This document shows, piece after piece, positions 15,248-23,766 of a stretch of 64,000 nucleotides of DNA (within the stretch, counting starts at the first letter, position 1; each line of letters opens with the position of its first letter). The notes under the pieces were generated by a model. The model saw only the letters and a list, made by a program, of their open reading frames with translations, searched no databases and was not told the origin of the DNA. The stretch lies in assembly GCF_013409045.1 (NCBI RefSeq), contig NZ_JACCBT010000001.1:4774001-4838000 (forward strand), read 5' to 3'. The translations under genes were made by a program, and so were the position numbers. The DNA is from Actinomadura citrea. Its GTDB lineage: Bacteria; Actinomycetota; Actinomycetes; Streptosporangiales; Streptosporangiaceae.

Positions 15248-16083
15248 TCTTCCTCCATCGTCGTGGGCCGGTGCTCGCCGGGGAGCAGGGCGTGCACGAG
15301 GTAGCTGGCGACCTCGGCGGGCGTGGTGCCCTTGCCGAAGATGCGGTCGACGCCGAGGTCGGCCTCGGTGACGGTGTCGAAGCGGGGGCCGCCGACGACC
15401 AGCAGGGGCCGCCCCATGCCTCCGGCCACCGCGGTCGGGTACTCGGCGTGGAACGCCGCGGCCATCTGCTTGGTGTTGTGCAGGTGGGCGTTGCGCTGGG
15501 TGACGACCTGGGAAACGAGGACGGCGTCGGCGTCCTCGGCCTTCGCGCGCTCCACCAGTTCCTCGACCGTGACCTGGGCGCCCATGTTGACGACCTGGAT
15601 CTCCCGGTAGTACTCCAGCCCCTTCTCCCCCGCGAACCCCTTGACGTTGAGGATCGCGTCGATCCCGACGGTGTGGGCGTCGGTGCCGATGCAGGCCCCG
15701 ACCACCACCAGCCGCCGGTTCAGCGTCTCGCGGATCGCCAGGTTCACCTCCTGGGAGGACAGCAGCGGGTAGGCGCGCTCCTCCGGGACGGGGATGGAGG
15801 CGTAGTCGATGAGGTGCCGCACCTTGCCGTACACGATGAAGAAGGTGAAGTCGGGGCCCATCGGCTTGGCGTGGACGACGCTGGCCGGGTCCAGGCCCAT
15901 CTTCCCGGCGAGCTGCAGCGCGGCCGCCTCGGCGCGCTTCCCGGCAGGGACGGGAAGGGTGAACGACATCTGCACCATGCCGTCGCCGGTGGTGTCGCCG
16001 TAGGGGCGGATCACCTGCCGGGTGTCGGCGGGCTCGGCGGGGGCCTGGGTCCCGGTACCGGTTCCGGGGCTCTCGACCGTCAT
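15244..16083 (-). CDS. kamE: Lysine 5,6-aminomutase beta subunit (B12-binding)
   Basis: A 279-residue protein. Residues about 20-115 are the subunit-dimerisation part. A cobalamin-binding Rossmann-type domain follows with GTDAHTVGIDAILN, the D-x-H-x-x-G motif whose His ligates cobalt. The Lys in NVKGFAGEKG corresponds to the Lys that holds pyridoxal phosphate in the open form. With KamD it moves the terminal amino group of beta-lysine to give 3,5-diaminohexanoate. It overlaps kamD (ATGA) and kal (GTGA), so the three genes are tightly coupled. Confidence 0.92.
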   Translation of the reverse strand: MTVESPGTGTGTQAPAEPADTRQVIRPYGDTTGDGMVQMSFTLPVPAGKRAEAAALQLAGKMGLDPASVVHAKPMGPDFTFFIVYGKVRHLIDYASIPVPEERAYPLLSSQEVNLAIRETLNRRLVVVGACIGTDAHTVGIDAILNVKGFAGEKGLEYYREIQVVNMGAQVTVEELVERAKAEDADAVLVSQVVTQRNAHLHNTKQMAAAFHAEYPTAVAGGMGRPLLVVGGPRFDTVTEADLGVDRIFGKGTTPAEVASYLVHALLPGEHRPTTMEEE

Positions 16084-17702
16084 GCGGGCACCTCCTGGTC
16101 GGCGGCGGTGGAGCGGGCGGCGTGGGGGTCCTCGGTGTCGAGGATCTCGATGGCGGGGTTGAAGTACCCGTCGGCGCGCGGGACGACGCCCTCCAGGCCC
16201 TTGCCCCCGTCGGGCGGGCGGCGGGTGATGCCGAACGTGCCCTCGGCGATGGCGTCGAGCAGCCCGTCGTCGGCGATGCGCTCCAGCAGCACCACCGACT
16301 CCGACAGCACCTGCTTGGCGCGCTGGACGAGCATCCCGTCCGGGCGGGGCATGAAGTCCTCGGCGAGGTTCCCGCAGGCGTCGCGGACGTAGCGGACGTT
16401 CTCCAGCGCCAGGTCGCGGTCCGACAGCCAGGGGGTGTGGATGCCCTCGGTCATCATCCCGATCAGGATGATCGACTGCCCGGTCATCACGCCGGCGAGG
16501 TTGAAGAACGCGTCCAGCAGGTAGCCGGCGAAGATGTTGCCGGTCATGTGCTTGGTCGGCGGCATGTACTTCAACGGCGCGCCGGGGAACAGCTCCCGGA
16601 CGAGCTGGGCGTGCGCCAGCTCCATCCGGAACGACTCGGGGATCGCCGGGTTGATCTCGAAGGCGTGGCCGAGGCCGAGCTGGTCGTCGGCGAGGCCGGC
16701 CTCGTGCCCGAACCGCTCGTTCAGCAGCTGGCTGACGACCACGGTGTGCGCGGCGTCGACGGCGTCGGCGGTGGTGAGGTAGTTGTCCTCGCCGGTGTTG
16801 ATGACGATGCCGGCCCGGGCGTGGATCTGCCGGGAGAACCGCTGGTCGATGAACGTGCGGCGCGGGTTGATGTCACGGAAGATGATGCCGTACATGCAGT
16901 CGTTCAGCATCATGTCCAGGCGCTCGAGCCCGGCGAGCGTCGCGATCTCCGGCATGCACAGCCCGGAGGCGTAGTTCGTCAGCCGCACGTACCGGCCGAG
17001 CTCGCGGGAGACGTCGTCCAGGGCCGCGCGCATCAGCCGGAAGTTCTCCCGGGTGGCGTAGGTGCCGGCGTAGCCCTCCCGGGTGGCGCCCTCGGGCACG
17101 AAGTCCAGCAGCGACTGCCCGGTGGAGCGGATCACCGCGACGACGTCGGCGCCCTCGCGGGCGGCGGCCTGCGCCTGCGGGATGTCCTCGTAGATGTCGC
17201 CGGTCGCCACGATCAGGTAGACCAGCGGCCTGGCCGGGTCGGCCCGGTCGGGGGTGGGCAGCTCGGCCAGCAGCCGGTCGCGCTCGGCGCGGCGCCGGTC
17301 GATGCGCGCCATGCCGCCGCGGGCCGCCTCGCCCGCGGCCTTGCGGGCGTGCTCGGCGTCGGTGCCCGCCGGGAGCCGGAACGACACCCGCCCCCGGGCG
17401 GCGGCCCGGGCCAGGTCGTCCAGGGAGCCGTGCGGGCCGGCCAGCAGCGCGTCCCAGACCGGCAGGGCGAGCCCGTGCTCAAGGCCGACCTGGTCGCGGA
17501 CGGCGTCGGCGAGATGGTTGGCCCAGGGGCGCCCCTCATCGTCGGCGCCGGTCAGGCCCGCCAGCCGCAGCAGCGCCCGCTCGACCGAGACCGTGGTGTG
17601 GGAGCGGGCCATGTCGATGATGGGTTCGGCGGCCCTGGCGGCCAGGCGCCGGGCGGTGCGCACCGCCTCCGGATCGAGGTCCAGCTTTCCCTGCGGCGCC
17701 AT
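16080..17702 (-). CDS. kamD: Lysine 5,6-aminomutase alpha subunit
   Basis: A 540-residue protein matching the large TIM-barrel subunit of lysine 5,6-aminomutase along its length. Examples are the SLLDFVPEGATREGYAGTYATRENF segment near 200-225, the LNDCMYGIIFRDIN segment near 265-280, and the PPTKHMTGNIFAGYLLDAFFNLAGVMTGQ region near 380-410. It binds adenosylcobalamin and pyridoxal phosphate with KamE. Gene order kamD-kamE-kal on one mRNA, with kdd and kamA nearby, supports lysine catabolism. Start: ATG 17702 with GAGGGGAG 5-12 bases upstream. Confidence 0.92.
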   Translation of the reverse strand: MAPQGKLDLDPEAVRTARRLAARAAEPIIDMARSHTTVSVERALLRLAGLTGADDEGRPWANHLADAVRDQVGLEHGLALPVWDALLAGPHGSLDDLARAAARGRVSFRLPAGTDAEHARKAAGEAARGGMARIDRRRAERDRLLAELPTPDRADPARPLVYLIVATGDIYEDIPQAQAAAREGADVVAVIRSTGQSLLDFVPEGATREGYAGTYATRENFRLMRAALDDVSRELGRYVRLTNYASGLCMPEIATLAGLERLDMMLNDCMYGIIFRDINPRRTFIDQRFSRQIHARAGIVINTGEDNYLTTADAVDAAHTVVVSQLLNERFGHEAGLADDQLGLGHAFEINPAIPESFRMELAHAQLVRELFPGAPLKYMPPTKHMTGNIFAGYLLDAFFNLAGVMTGQSIILIGMMTEGIHTPWLSDRDLALENVRYVRDACGNLAEDFMPRPDGMLVQRAKQVLSESVVLLERIADDGLLDAIAEGTFGITRRPPDGGKGLEGVVPRADGYFNPAIEILDTEDPHAARSTAADQEVPA

Positions 17703-17757
17703 TGCCGTCTCCCCTCACGCAGCCGCCCCTCTCAGGCCGGTCCGAACAATCATCCTT

Positions 17758-17792
17758 CATACCGAGTTCACTACGGGAGATCTTCCGGTATG
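17758..17792. promoter_or_regulatory. Inverted repeat CATACCG-N21-CGGTATG upstream of kamD
   Basis: The 7-bp arms (17758-17764 and 17786-17792) lie 56-90 bases before the kamD start. The right arm is inside ATCTTCCGGTATGG (17780-17793), which resembles GTCTTCCCGTAACG (22301-22314) before kamA. A shared regulator is possible. Bases 17703-17976 hold no gene. Confidence 0.35.
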
Positions 17793-17976
17793 GACACCGT
17801 ATTCCACAAGAACTGGCACCACATCTCCCGCGACCTTCCGTCGGCAGCCAGCCCCATCTTCCCCCTCCGAGCGGTCATCTCACCCCCAGGTGACGGTCCA
17901 CGACAACCCACCCGTAACGACGCTGGGTAAAGCTATGCTCACCCTTGGTCAAGGACGGACCGATTCCGGGAGGGGC

Positions 17977-18744
17977 ATGATCGTTTATTTCGTGGCCGCG
18001 GCCTGCGCCGTCGGCGTCGTCATCGTGGCGAGCCGGCTGGTACGACGAGCGAGCGGGAGCGCGGAGGACGCCGCCCCCGACGGCCCCACCTCCTCCCACA
18101 CCGGCGCGATGCTCTCCGCACTGTTCCTGCTGGCGTTCGCGATCGCCATCGTCGTGCCGTGGACGACGTCGGACTCCGCCCGCTCCAACACCTACACCGA
18201 GAGCCAGGCGATCGCCGAGGCGTACTGGGCCGCCCAGCGCCTTCCCCCGGCCGACGCCCGGCGCGTCCAGGACGGGCTCATCGCCTACGTCGAACTCGTG
18301 CGCGGCCCCGAGTGGCGGCTGATGAAGAACGGCCGGCTCAGCGCCCGCGGCTGGGCCGACCTCGACGGGCTGCGCCGCGAGGTCATCGCCGTCCAGGCCG
18401 GCACCGACGAGGCCAAGGACGCCCGCAGCGCCGTCCTGGACCACCTCGGCGAGGTCTCCGCGGCGCGGCGGCAGCGCGCCATGGACGCCCGGACGACGCC
18501 GCCCGCCGGCCTGCTCGGCGTCACCCTCGTCACCGGCGTCGTGGTCCTGTTGCTGCCGTTCCTCGCCGGCGCCCGCCCGCGCGGCATGGCGCTGGTGCCG
18601 CTGTCGCTGATGGCGGCGCTGCTCGCCGCGGGGGCCTACCTCACCGTCGACATCTCCCACGTGTTCACCGGCGCCCTCGCCGTCGGGCCCGAGGCGTTCA
18701 CCGGCCTGCACGCCGACCTGCAGCGCATCGCGGGAGGCGGCTGA
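17977..18744 (+). CDS. DUF4239 (bestrophin-like) membrane protein
   Basis: A 255-residue membrane protein. One helix lies at the N-terminus (3-22), one at about 45-63, and two at the C-terminus (about 180-200 and 207-228). The central soluble region has SQAIAEAYWAAQRLPPADARRVQDGLIAYVELV, characteristic of DUF4239. Family members are thought to be anion channel-like, but function is untested. The ATG at 17977 follows GGGAGGGG very closely; an earlier in-frame ATG at 17935 overlaps a TATGCT -10-like element. It is coupled to the Pro-rich protein (TGATG). Confidence 0.7.
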   Translation: MIVYFVAAACAVGVVIVASRLVRRASGSAEDAAPDGPTSSHTGAMLSALFLLAFAIAIVVPWTTSDSARSNTYTESQAIAEAYWAAQRLPPADARRVQDGLIAYVELVRGPEWRLMKNGRLSARGWADLDGLRREVIAVQAGTDEAKDARSAVLDHLGEVSAARRQRAMDARTTPPAGLLGVTLVTGVVVLLLPFLAGARPRGMALVPLSLMAALLAAGAYLTVDISHVFTGALAVGPEAFTGLHADLQRIAGGG

Positions 18745-19382
18745 TGCGCCCGCGCCCCGCCCCGCCCGCCGCCGTCCCGGCCGGGGCGCTGCCGATCCGC
18801 GCACGGCCGCTCCGCAGGCCGCCGAGCCGGACGCTGCCGGGCCTCGCTCTGCCCGCCCTGACGGTGCCCGCCGTCATGCTCGGGTTCCCCGCCTCCGCGC
18901 AGGCCCACCCGACGCCGACGCCGGGGATCAGCGTGTGCGTCGACATCGAGATCGGCATCGGCATCGGCATCGGCTCCACCAACGGCTGCGACCCCTCGGA
19001 GATCTCCCCGCCGCCCCCGCCCCCGCCGGAACCGCCCCCCGAGAGCTCGGAACCTCCCGAGCCCCCGTCGCCTCCACCACCTTCGGAGTCTCCGCCGGAG
19101 CCGCCGGAGCCCCCTCCCCCGGCGCCCGAGCCGCCGGTGGCCGTGCCGAAACCCCGGCCGGCGGCCCCGCCTCCACGCGCGCCGGGCCCGCTCACGCGGC
19201 CCGAAGCGGCTGCGCCCGCACCGCCCAAGAAGGCCAAGAAGCCCGCAGCGGTGCGGGCGCACACGGCGCCCCGCCCGAAGAAGGCGCCGCCGCAGCGCCC
19301 CAACCCGCTGCGCTCCTCCCTCGTGCTGGTCGTCATCGCCGTCGTCATCAGCGCCGGCACCGCGATCGCCTTCGCGCACTGA
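18744..19382 (+). CDS. Pro-rich secreted/cell-wall protein with C-terminal membrane anchor
   Basis: A 212-residue protein. An Arg-rich start and a hydrophobic stretch ending in ASAQA-HP (about 30-53) look like a signal peptide. A short Cys-bounded segment (CVDIEIGIGIGIGSTNGC) follows, encoded partly by four tandem ATCGGC units. Residues about 85-150 are almost entirely Pro, Glu and Ser. After a Lys/Arg-rich stretch the C-terminus is a membrane helix (LVLVVIAVVISAGTAIAFA). It probably spans the cell wall while anchored in the membrane. I recognise no enzymatic domain. It is coupled to the DUF4239 gene. Confidence 0.65.
   Translation: MRPRPAPPAAVPAGALPIRARPLRRPPSRTLPGLALPALTVPAVMLGFPASAQAHPTPTPGISVCVDIEIGIGIGIGSTNGCDPSEISPPPPPPPEPPPESSEPPEPPSPPPPSESPPEPPEPPPPAPEPPVAVPKPRPAAPPPRAPGPLTRPEAAAPAPPKKAKKPAAVRAHTAPRPKKAPPQRPNPLRSSLVLVVIAVVISAGTAIAFAH
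18951..18974. repeat. Tandem hexamer (ATCGGC)x4 inside the Pro-rich gene
   Basis: Four perfect ATCGGC units encode four Ile-Gly pairs. The array length is a multiple of three, so copy-number change would keep the frame. Confidence 0.8.
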
Positions 19383-19411
19383 GCCCGGCGCACAACCTGA
19401 CCCGGCGCTCA

Positions 19412-19444
19412 CCGCCACGCCCGCCGCGAGGGCGGGCGCGGCGG
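19412..19444 (+). terminator. Terminator-like hairpin after the Pro-rich gene
   Basis: CCGCCACGCCCGCC pairs with GGCGGGCGCGGCGG around GCGAG: 14 positions with one mismatch. It lies 30 bases after the stop codon and has no T-run. Confidence 0.5.
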
Positions 19445-19474
19445 CATGGTCGGGTTCGGCGGCGACTGCCGCCG

Positions 19475-19790
19475 CTGCCGGCCCTCCCCGGCGGCACCGC
19501 ACGGCACTTCGCCGTCTCCCACGGGCTGCCGCTCGGGTTGCCCGGCCACGAGCACCCGGCCGAGTACCCGCAGGCGTCGGCGGCGATCCCGCCGGGCGCG
19601 ACGCTCGCCTTCTGCACCGACGGCCTGGTGGAGAGCCGGATGCGCACCCTCGACGAGGGCATCGCCCGGCTCGCCTCCGCGCTGGCCGTCTCCCCGGGCG
19701 GGACGCTGGAGGAGACCGCCGACGGCGTCGTGGCCCTGATGTCGGGCCACGACGACATCGCGCTGCTCCTGATCCGCCCCGGGCGCCTGA
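19475..19790 (+). pseudogene. Remnant of a SpoIIE/PP2C-type phosphatase (C-terminal part only)
   Basis: In one plus-strand frame the sequence reads HGLPLGLPGHEHPAEY, then IPPGATLAFCTDGLVESRMRTLDEGIARL, and ends SGHDDIALLLIRPGR. These are the last three conserved blocks of SpoIIE-type serine phosphatases, including the TDGLVE and DD metal-binding motifs. There is no N-terminal two-thirds, no plausible start or promoter, a terminator-like hairpin just upstream, and no stop before it runs into the convergent DUF2252 gene. It is best read as a decayed fragment. Confidence 0.6.
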
Positions 19791-19796
19791 CCCGTC

Positions 19797-21128
19797 CTAC
19801 AGGCCGGGGATCTCGTGGTTGCGGAACGCGTCCACGAAGTAGGTGTGGTCCTCCCGGACGATCTCGGCGTACTCGGTGCCGAACGCCACCATCGCCTCCA
19901 CGAACGCCGTCTCGTCCCGGCCGATCACCGCGTCGATGGCGTCCTCGACCTGGAACCCGACCAGGGTGTGGTCGGAGTCGGTGTCGGACACGCAGTGCAC
20001 CTTGGCGGTGGCGCGGCCCAGGTCGTCCAGGACCGACAGCATGTCCTCGGGCTCGGTGAGGCCGCTCCAGTCAAGGTCTTCCTCGTAGGGGGACAGCTCC
20101 TGCACGACGTAGCCGACGCCGTCGATCCGGGTGTGGCCGAGCCACGGGTCGCTGTTGGCCTGCAGCGCGCGCCGCGACACGGCGGTGCGGTGCCCGTGGT
20201 GCTGGAAGTACTCGCGGATGCGGGGATCGTCGACGACCCGGCTGGCCGCGGCGACGTTGCCCTGCTTCATCGACAGGATGACGTCGTTCTCCAGCGCCTG
20301 GGTGTTGCCCTCCACGAGGATGTTGTAGGCCGACAGCCCGGCCGAGCCGATGCCGAACCCGGACGCGCCGACGATGTCCTTGATCACGTAGGTGAGGCTG
20401 CCGAAGCGCTTCTCCTTCGGGATGGTCTTCAGGTACTCCGCGTAGGCGGCCTCGACCTCGGCGCGCTCGGCGTCGTCGAGGCGGCGGACGCCGGGGCGGT
20501 CGCGGAACCGTCGCTCGGAACCGGAGACGACGGTCATGCCCTTCAGCAGCCCGGTCCGGGTGCCGCCCATCGCGGCGACCAGCACGTCGCGGACGTAGCC
20601 GTCGGTGGTGTCGAGCGTCAGCGCGAACTTCTCGTCGCCCGCGTGCGCGGCGAACTTGCGGACCTGGTCGACGTAGGCGCGCACGTAGGTCTCGATGAGC
20701 CGGCGGATGTCGGCGTCGGAGATCGCCTTCTGCCACGCCAGCAGCGCCAGGCTGGCCACCAGCCGCTTGACGTCCCAGGTGAAGTGGCCGACGTAGGCCT
20801 CGTCGTAGTCGTTGACGTCGAAGACGAAGACGCCGTCGTCGTTCATGTAGGTGCCGAAGTTCTGCGCGTGCAGGTCGCCCTGGATCCACACGCGGGACGT
20901 GCGCTCGTCGGCCCACGGGTCGTCGTCGTGCTCGATGTCGGCGTAGAACAGGCAGGCGCTGCCCCGGTAGAACGCGAACGGGTCGGACGCCATCTTGCGG
21001 AAGCGGCGGCGGAACTCGGCGGGGCTGCGCTCCATCAGGTCCGAGAACGCGTCGACCAGGACGTCGACGATCTGCGCCTGGCGCTCCTTCGGGTCCCGCC
21101 CGCGCAGCTCCTCGGTGATGCTCGCCAT
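19797..21128 (-). CDS. DUF2252 family protein (kinase-like fold)
   Basis: A 443-residue soluble protein. DUF2252 motifs are MASDPFAFYRGS near 46-57, VWIQGDLHAQNFGTY near 80-94, and FDVNDYDEAYVGHFTWDVKRL near 103-123. The H-x-N and D-x-N-D patterns recall the catalytic loop and metal-binding Asp of aminoglycoside-phosphotransferase-like kinases, so it may phosphorylate a small molecule; no substrate is established. It lies between the two halves of the lysine aminomutase locus. Start: ATG 21128 preceded by GAGGGAGAG. Confidence 0.85.
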   Translation of the reverse strand: MASITEELRGRDPKERQAQIVDVLVDAFSDLMERSPAEFRRRFRKMASDPFAFYRGSACLFYADIEHDDDPWADERTSRVWIQGDLHAQNFGTYMNDDGVFVFDVNDYDEAYVGHFTWDVKRLVASLALLAWQKAISDADIRRLIETYVRAYVDQVRKFAAHAGDEKFALTLDTTDGYVRDVLVAAMGGTRTGLLKGMTVVSGSERRFRDRPGVRRLDDAERAEVEAAYAEYLKTIPKEKRFGSLTYVIKDIVGASGFGIGSAGLSAYNILVEGNTQALENDVILSMKQGNVAAASRVVDDPRIREYFQHHGHRTAVSRRALQANSDPWLGHTRIDGVGYVVQELSPYEEDLDWSGLTEPEDMLSVLDDLGRATAKVHCVSDTDSDHTLVGFQVEDAIDAVIGRDETAFVEAMVAFGTEYAEIVREDHTYFVDAFRNHEIPGL

Positions 21129-21180
21129 GCTCTCTCCCTCGATGATCGGACGGTCCCCGCCGCGGCCGGGATGTTCCCGG

Positions 21181-22233
21181 TCATTCTGCCGAATCCGCGC
21201 CGGTCCGGGAGGTGAACAACGCACGCACCGCGGGTTCCGACCGCACGAGCTCCAGGGCGGTCTCGGCGTGCCCGGGGACGTAGCCGTTCCCGATGAGCAT
21301 CGTGACGTCGGCGGCCAGCCCCTCGGCGCCGAGCGCCGCGGCCGGGAACGAGGTCGCCATCGAGAAGAACACGACGGTGCCGCCGGGCGCGGTCGCGAGG
21401 ATCGCGCCGTGCTCGCAGCCCGGCACGTCCACGCAGACGACGGTGACGTCGGCCGGCTCACCGACGGCCGCCGCGACCGCCACCGGGTCGCGGGCGTCGG
21501 CGAGCACGACGTCGTCGGCCAGGCCCGAGGCCGCCAGCCGCTCCCGCTCCTCGGCGGTGGGGACCAGCCCGATCACCCGGGACGCGCCGGCGCGGCGCGC
21601 GGCGGCCAGCGACAGGCACCCGCTCTTGCCCGCGGCGCCCAGGACCACCACCACGGGGCCGTCCTCGCGCGCCGACACGACGCGGTGGGTGAGGGCCGGG
21701 GCGCCGCACACGTCCATCACGGCGAGGGCCAGCGGCACCGGCAGGTCGTCGGGCAGGACGGCGGCGATGGAGCGGGCGAACAGGATCGCGTGGCCGCGCG
21801 CCGGCACCTGCTCGGACCGCCCGTCCCACTCCGCGAGCCCGTCGGTGACGGCCAGCGGAGTGAGGGTGAGGGACACCAGGGTGGCGACGCGGTCGCCGGG
21901 CTTCAGGCCGAGCGGCGAGTCCGGCCCGGCCTCCTCGACCACGCCGACGAGCATGCCCCCCGACCCGGTCACCGGGTTGTGCATCTTGCCGCGCTCCCCG
22001 ATGATCCGCAGCACCTCGGCGCGGATCGCGTCCGGGTCGCCGCCGTGCGCGGTGTGCAGCTGGCGGTAGGACGCGGCGTCCAGGTTGAGGCGCTCGACGC
22101 CGATCCGCACCTCGTCCGGCCGGATCCGCGGGTCCGCGTCCAGCCGGAGCGCGGCCTGCGGGAGGACGCCCGCGGGCTCCAGCACCCGGTGCAGCCCGAC
22201 CGCCGTCCCCGTCCCGCCTCCGGTCATCGCCAT
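21181..22233 (-). CDS. kdd: L-erythro-3,5-diaminohexanoate dehydrogenase
   Basis: A 350-residue NAD(P)-dependent enzyme of the MDR-like group. It contains NLDAASYRQL, GKMHNPVTGSGGMLVG near 90-110, LVSLTLTPL, and a Rossmann glycine motif in VVVLGAAGKSG. It oxidises and deaminates 3,5-diaminohexanoate, the product of KamDE, to 5-amino-3-oxohexanoate. It is divergent from kamA with 136 bases between. Start: ATG 22233 after GGGAGAAAGG; a second in-frame ATG is at 22227. Confidence 0.88.
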   Translation of the reverse strand: MAMTGGGTGTAVGLHRVLEPAGVLPQAALRLDADPRIRPDEVRIGVERLNLDAASYRQLHTAHGGDPDAIRAEVLRIIGERGKMHNPVTGSGGMLVGVVEEAGPDSPLGLKPGDRVATLVSLTLTPLAVTDGLAEWDGRSEQVPARGHAILFARSIAAVLPDDLPVPLALAVMDVCGAPALTHRVVSAREDGPVVVVLGAAGKSGCLSLAAARRAGASRVIGLVPTAEERERLAASGLADDVVLADARDPVAVAAAVGEPADVTVVCVDVPGCEHGAILATAPGGTVVFFSMATSFPAAALGAEGLAADVTMLIGNGYVPGHAETALELVRSEPAVRALFTSRTGADSAE

Positions 22234-22260
22234 GCCGCCTTTCTCCCAACATCGGGTGGT

Positions 22261-22334
22261 GTTACGTAAGATATGCAGGGCACCACTGGTTTCATCGAAA
22301 GTCTTCCCGTAACGTCGGCGGCACACAAGACTTT
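22261..22334. promoter_or_regulatory. Divergent kdd/kamA control region with repeated motifs
   Basis: ATCTTACGTAAC on the minus strand (22272-22261) and GTCTTCCCGTAACG on the plus strand (22301-22314) are similar and face each other. AAAGTCTT (22298-22305) and AAGACTTT (22327-22334) form an 8-bp perfect inverted repeat. The kamA ribosome-binding site GAGGAGG follows at about 22353. A shared operator is likely; the regulator is not identified. Confidence 0.4.
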
Positions 22335-22369
22335 TATGCGATCAATGTGAGGCGAGGAGGCGGTCACCG

Positions 22370-23749
22370 ATGACCACTGCCCTGCACCCGGACGCCCTCC
22401 AGTCCGAGGAGGCCGCGCGCCAGCCGTACGCCTACCGGCGCCGGCCGCTGACAGAGCCCGACTGGCGGCGCCTGCCGGGGTGGCGGGACGTCACGGAGGC
22501 CGAGTGGGAGTCGGCGCAGTGGCAGCGCGCCCACTGCGTCAAGAACGTGAGGCAGCTGCGCCGGGTCATGGGCGACCTGCTCGACGAGCGCTTCTACGCC
22601 GACCTGGAACGCGACCAGGCCGAGCGCGCCACCATGTCGATGCTGCTGCCCCCGCAGATGCTGAACACGATGGACGTCTCCTCCACCGAGGCGTTCTACG
22701 CCGATCCCGTGCGCCGCTACATGCTCCCGGTGTTCAGCGACCGGCGCACCGACTGGCCGTCCCACCCGCACGCCTCCCGCGACTCGCTGCACGAGGCCGA
22801 GATGTGGGCCGTCGAGGGCCTCACCCACCGCTACCCCACCAAGGTCCTGGCCGAGCTCCTGCCGACGTGCCCGCAGTACTGCGGGCACTGCACCCGCATG
22901 GACCTGGTCGGCAACTCCACGCCGAACGTCGACAAGCACAAGTTCACCATCAAGCCGCCGGACCGGCTCGGCGCCATGCTGGACTACCTGCGCCGCTCCC
23001 CCGGCGTCCGCGACGTGGTCGTCTCCGGCGGCGACGTCGCCAACATGCCGTGGGCGCGGCTGGAGTCGTTCGTCGACTCGCTGCTGGACATCGACAACAT
23101 CCGCGACGTCCGCCTGGCCAGCAAGGCGCTCATGGGGCTGCCGCAGCACTGGCTCCAGGACGACGTCCGCGCCGGGATGGAGCGCCTGGCCACCAAGGCG
23201 AACGCGCGGGGCGTGCAGATCGCGATCCACACCCACGTCAACGCCGCCCAGTCGGTGACGCCGCTGGTCGCCAAGGCGGCCCGCGCGATGCTCGACACCG
23301 GCATCCGCGACGTGCGCAACCAGGGCGTACTGCTGCGCGGCGTGAACGACACGCCCGAGGCGCTGCTCGACCTGTCGTTCGCGCTGCTCGACGAGGCCGG
23401 GATCCTGCCGTACTACCTGTACATGTGCGACATGATCCCGAGCAGCGAGCACTGGCGGCTCGCGGTCTGGGAGGCGCAGGGGCTGCAGCACGCGATCATG
23501 GGCTACCTGCCCGGCTTCGCCACCCCGCGGATCGTCTGCGACGTCCCCTATGTCGGCAAGCGGTGGGTGCACCAGCTCGCCGACTACGACCGCGAGCGCG
23601 GCATCTCCTACTGGACGAAGAACTACCGCACCGGCCTGGAGCTGTCCGACCCCGACGCGCTGACCCGGCGCTACGAGTACCACGACCCGATCTACACGCT
23701 GCCGCAGGAGGGCCAGGACTGGTGGCGGCAGCGGTCGCAGACGGTCTGA
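22370..23749 (+). CDS. kamA: Lysine 2,3-aminomutase
   Basis: A 459-residue radical-SAM, pyridoxal-phosphate enzyme converting L-lysine to L-beta-lysine. The iron-sulfur motif is C167-x3-C171-x2-C174 (CPQYCGHC), followed by TRMDLVGNSTPN. Radical-SAM barrel blocks DVVVSGGDVANMPW and GVQIAIHTHVNAAQSVTP are present, and the C-terminal third has NQGVLLRGVNDTPEAL and YYLYMCDMIP, usual in KamA. The adjacent kdd, kamD and kamE genes make it the first enzyme of the beta-lysine route. The cluster is oxygen-sensitive at this step, which is notable in a presumably aerobic actinomycete. Confidence 0.93.
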   Translation: MTTALHPDALQSEEAARQPYAYRRRPLTEPDWRRLPGWRDVTEAEWESAQWQRAHCVKNVRQLRRVMGDLLDERFYADLERDQAERATMSMLLPPQMLNTMDVSSTEAFYADPVRRYMLPVFSDRRTDWPSHPHASRDSLHEAEMWAVEGLTHRYPTKVLAELLPTCPQYCGHCTRMDLVGNSTPNVDKHKFTIKPPDRLGAMLDYLRRSPGVRDVVVSGGDVANMPWARLESFVDSLLDIDNIRDVRLASKALMGLPQHWLQDDVRAGMERLATKANARGVQIAIHTHVNAAQSVTPLVAKAARAMLDTGIRDVRNQGVLLRGVNDTPEALLDLSFALLDEAGILPYYLYMCDMIPSSEHWRLAVWEAQGLQHAIMGYLPGFATPRIVCDVPYVGKRWVHQLADYDRERGISYWTKNYRTGLELSDPDALTRRYEYHDPIYTLPQEGQDWWRQRSQTV

Positions 23750-23766
23750 GCCGCCGGCCCGGCGCC

